DNA from: Streptomyces hokutonensis
GTDB lineage: Bacteria; Actinomycetota; Actinomycetes; Streptomycetales; Streptomycetaceae
Reading direction: 5' to 3'
Assembly: GCF_000376565.1 (NCBI RefSeq)
Contig: NZ_BARG01000107.1
Coordinates: forward strand, 1-50,616
DNA length: 50,616 nt
In this document: positions 50,458 to 50,616 of the stretch, piece after piece
Position numbering within the stretch: position 1 is the first letter of the stretch
Layout: every line of letters begins with the position of its first letter
Position numbers and translations under genes: made by a program
The notes under the pieces: model-generated
Told to the model about the DNA's origin: nothing
Seen by the model: only the letters and a program-made list of their open reading frames with translations
Databases searched by the model: none

Positions 50458-50616
50458 TCCGGTCCTGCCTCGGAGCCCTGCCCCCTGTCCCGGCCCGGTA
50501 CTTGACTCCGCTCCCGGCCCTGGGGTCCGGTCACGGTCCGGGGCTCGGTCTCGGTCTCTGGCCAGGCGCTGACCTCGGCCCTTCCCGGTCCTGGTCCCGG
50601 TCCCATGTCGGATCCC

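Overview
The window looks like Streptomyces chromosome. It is uniformly GC-rich with GC3-biased codons, and the right part carries typical Streptomyces core genes: glnA and glnII with GlnR-like boxes, an htpX/pspAB pair, DUF1996, DUF2252, RDD and a LuxR-type two-component system. All calls come from reading the sequence; no database search was run.

Positions 1 to about 26,900 form an accessory island. Its left part has an IS110 element inserted in an IS3 remnant. Next is a tightly coupled four-gene operon on the minus strand: alpha/beta hydrolase, caspase-VMAP protein, MoxR-type AAA ATPase, and a giant vWA-like/GAF/PP2C/HATPase fusion. I read this as a vWA-MoxR-associated (VMAP) conflict system. 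A scrapyard of IS630 and IS5 remnants, a complete tyrosine integrase and an XRE regulator follow. Then come a broken endonuclease VII-type gene, an SF1 helicase-nuclease giant with a HEPN partner one base downstream, the tail of a second integrase, a PD-(D/E)XK-like protein, and a membrane-anchored Mrr nuclease.

From 22,144 to about 26,750 lies a plasmid-like maintenance module. It contains a small DNA-binding protein, a ParB-like protein with a paralogous C-terminal domain, ParA, a three-HTH protein, a two-winged-helix Rep-like protein, CTAGTCGA repeats, a 34-bp palindrome, and an iteron-like region upstream of the Rep-like gene. I see no transfer genes. The island therefore resembles an integrated plasmid or integrative element loaded with defence genes.

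From about 26,920 to 50,616 is core chromosome: hypothetical, TPR and lipoprotein genes, a secreted DUF1996 protein, a two-component system, an epimerase, a PhoB-type regulator, DUF6891, glnII, a hydrolase beside a decayed MarR gene, a secreted protein, an AlkZ/YcaQ-like winged-helix protein, DUF2252, pspAB-htpX, a HEAT-repeat protein, glnA, RDD and an acyl-CoA dehydrogenase-like flavoprotein. Convincing hairpin terminators separate several of these units. No tRNA, rRNA or CRISPR array was seen.
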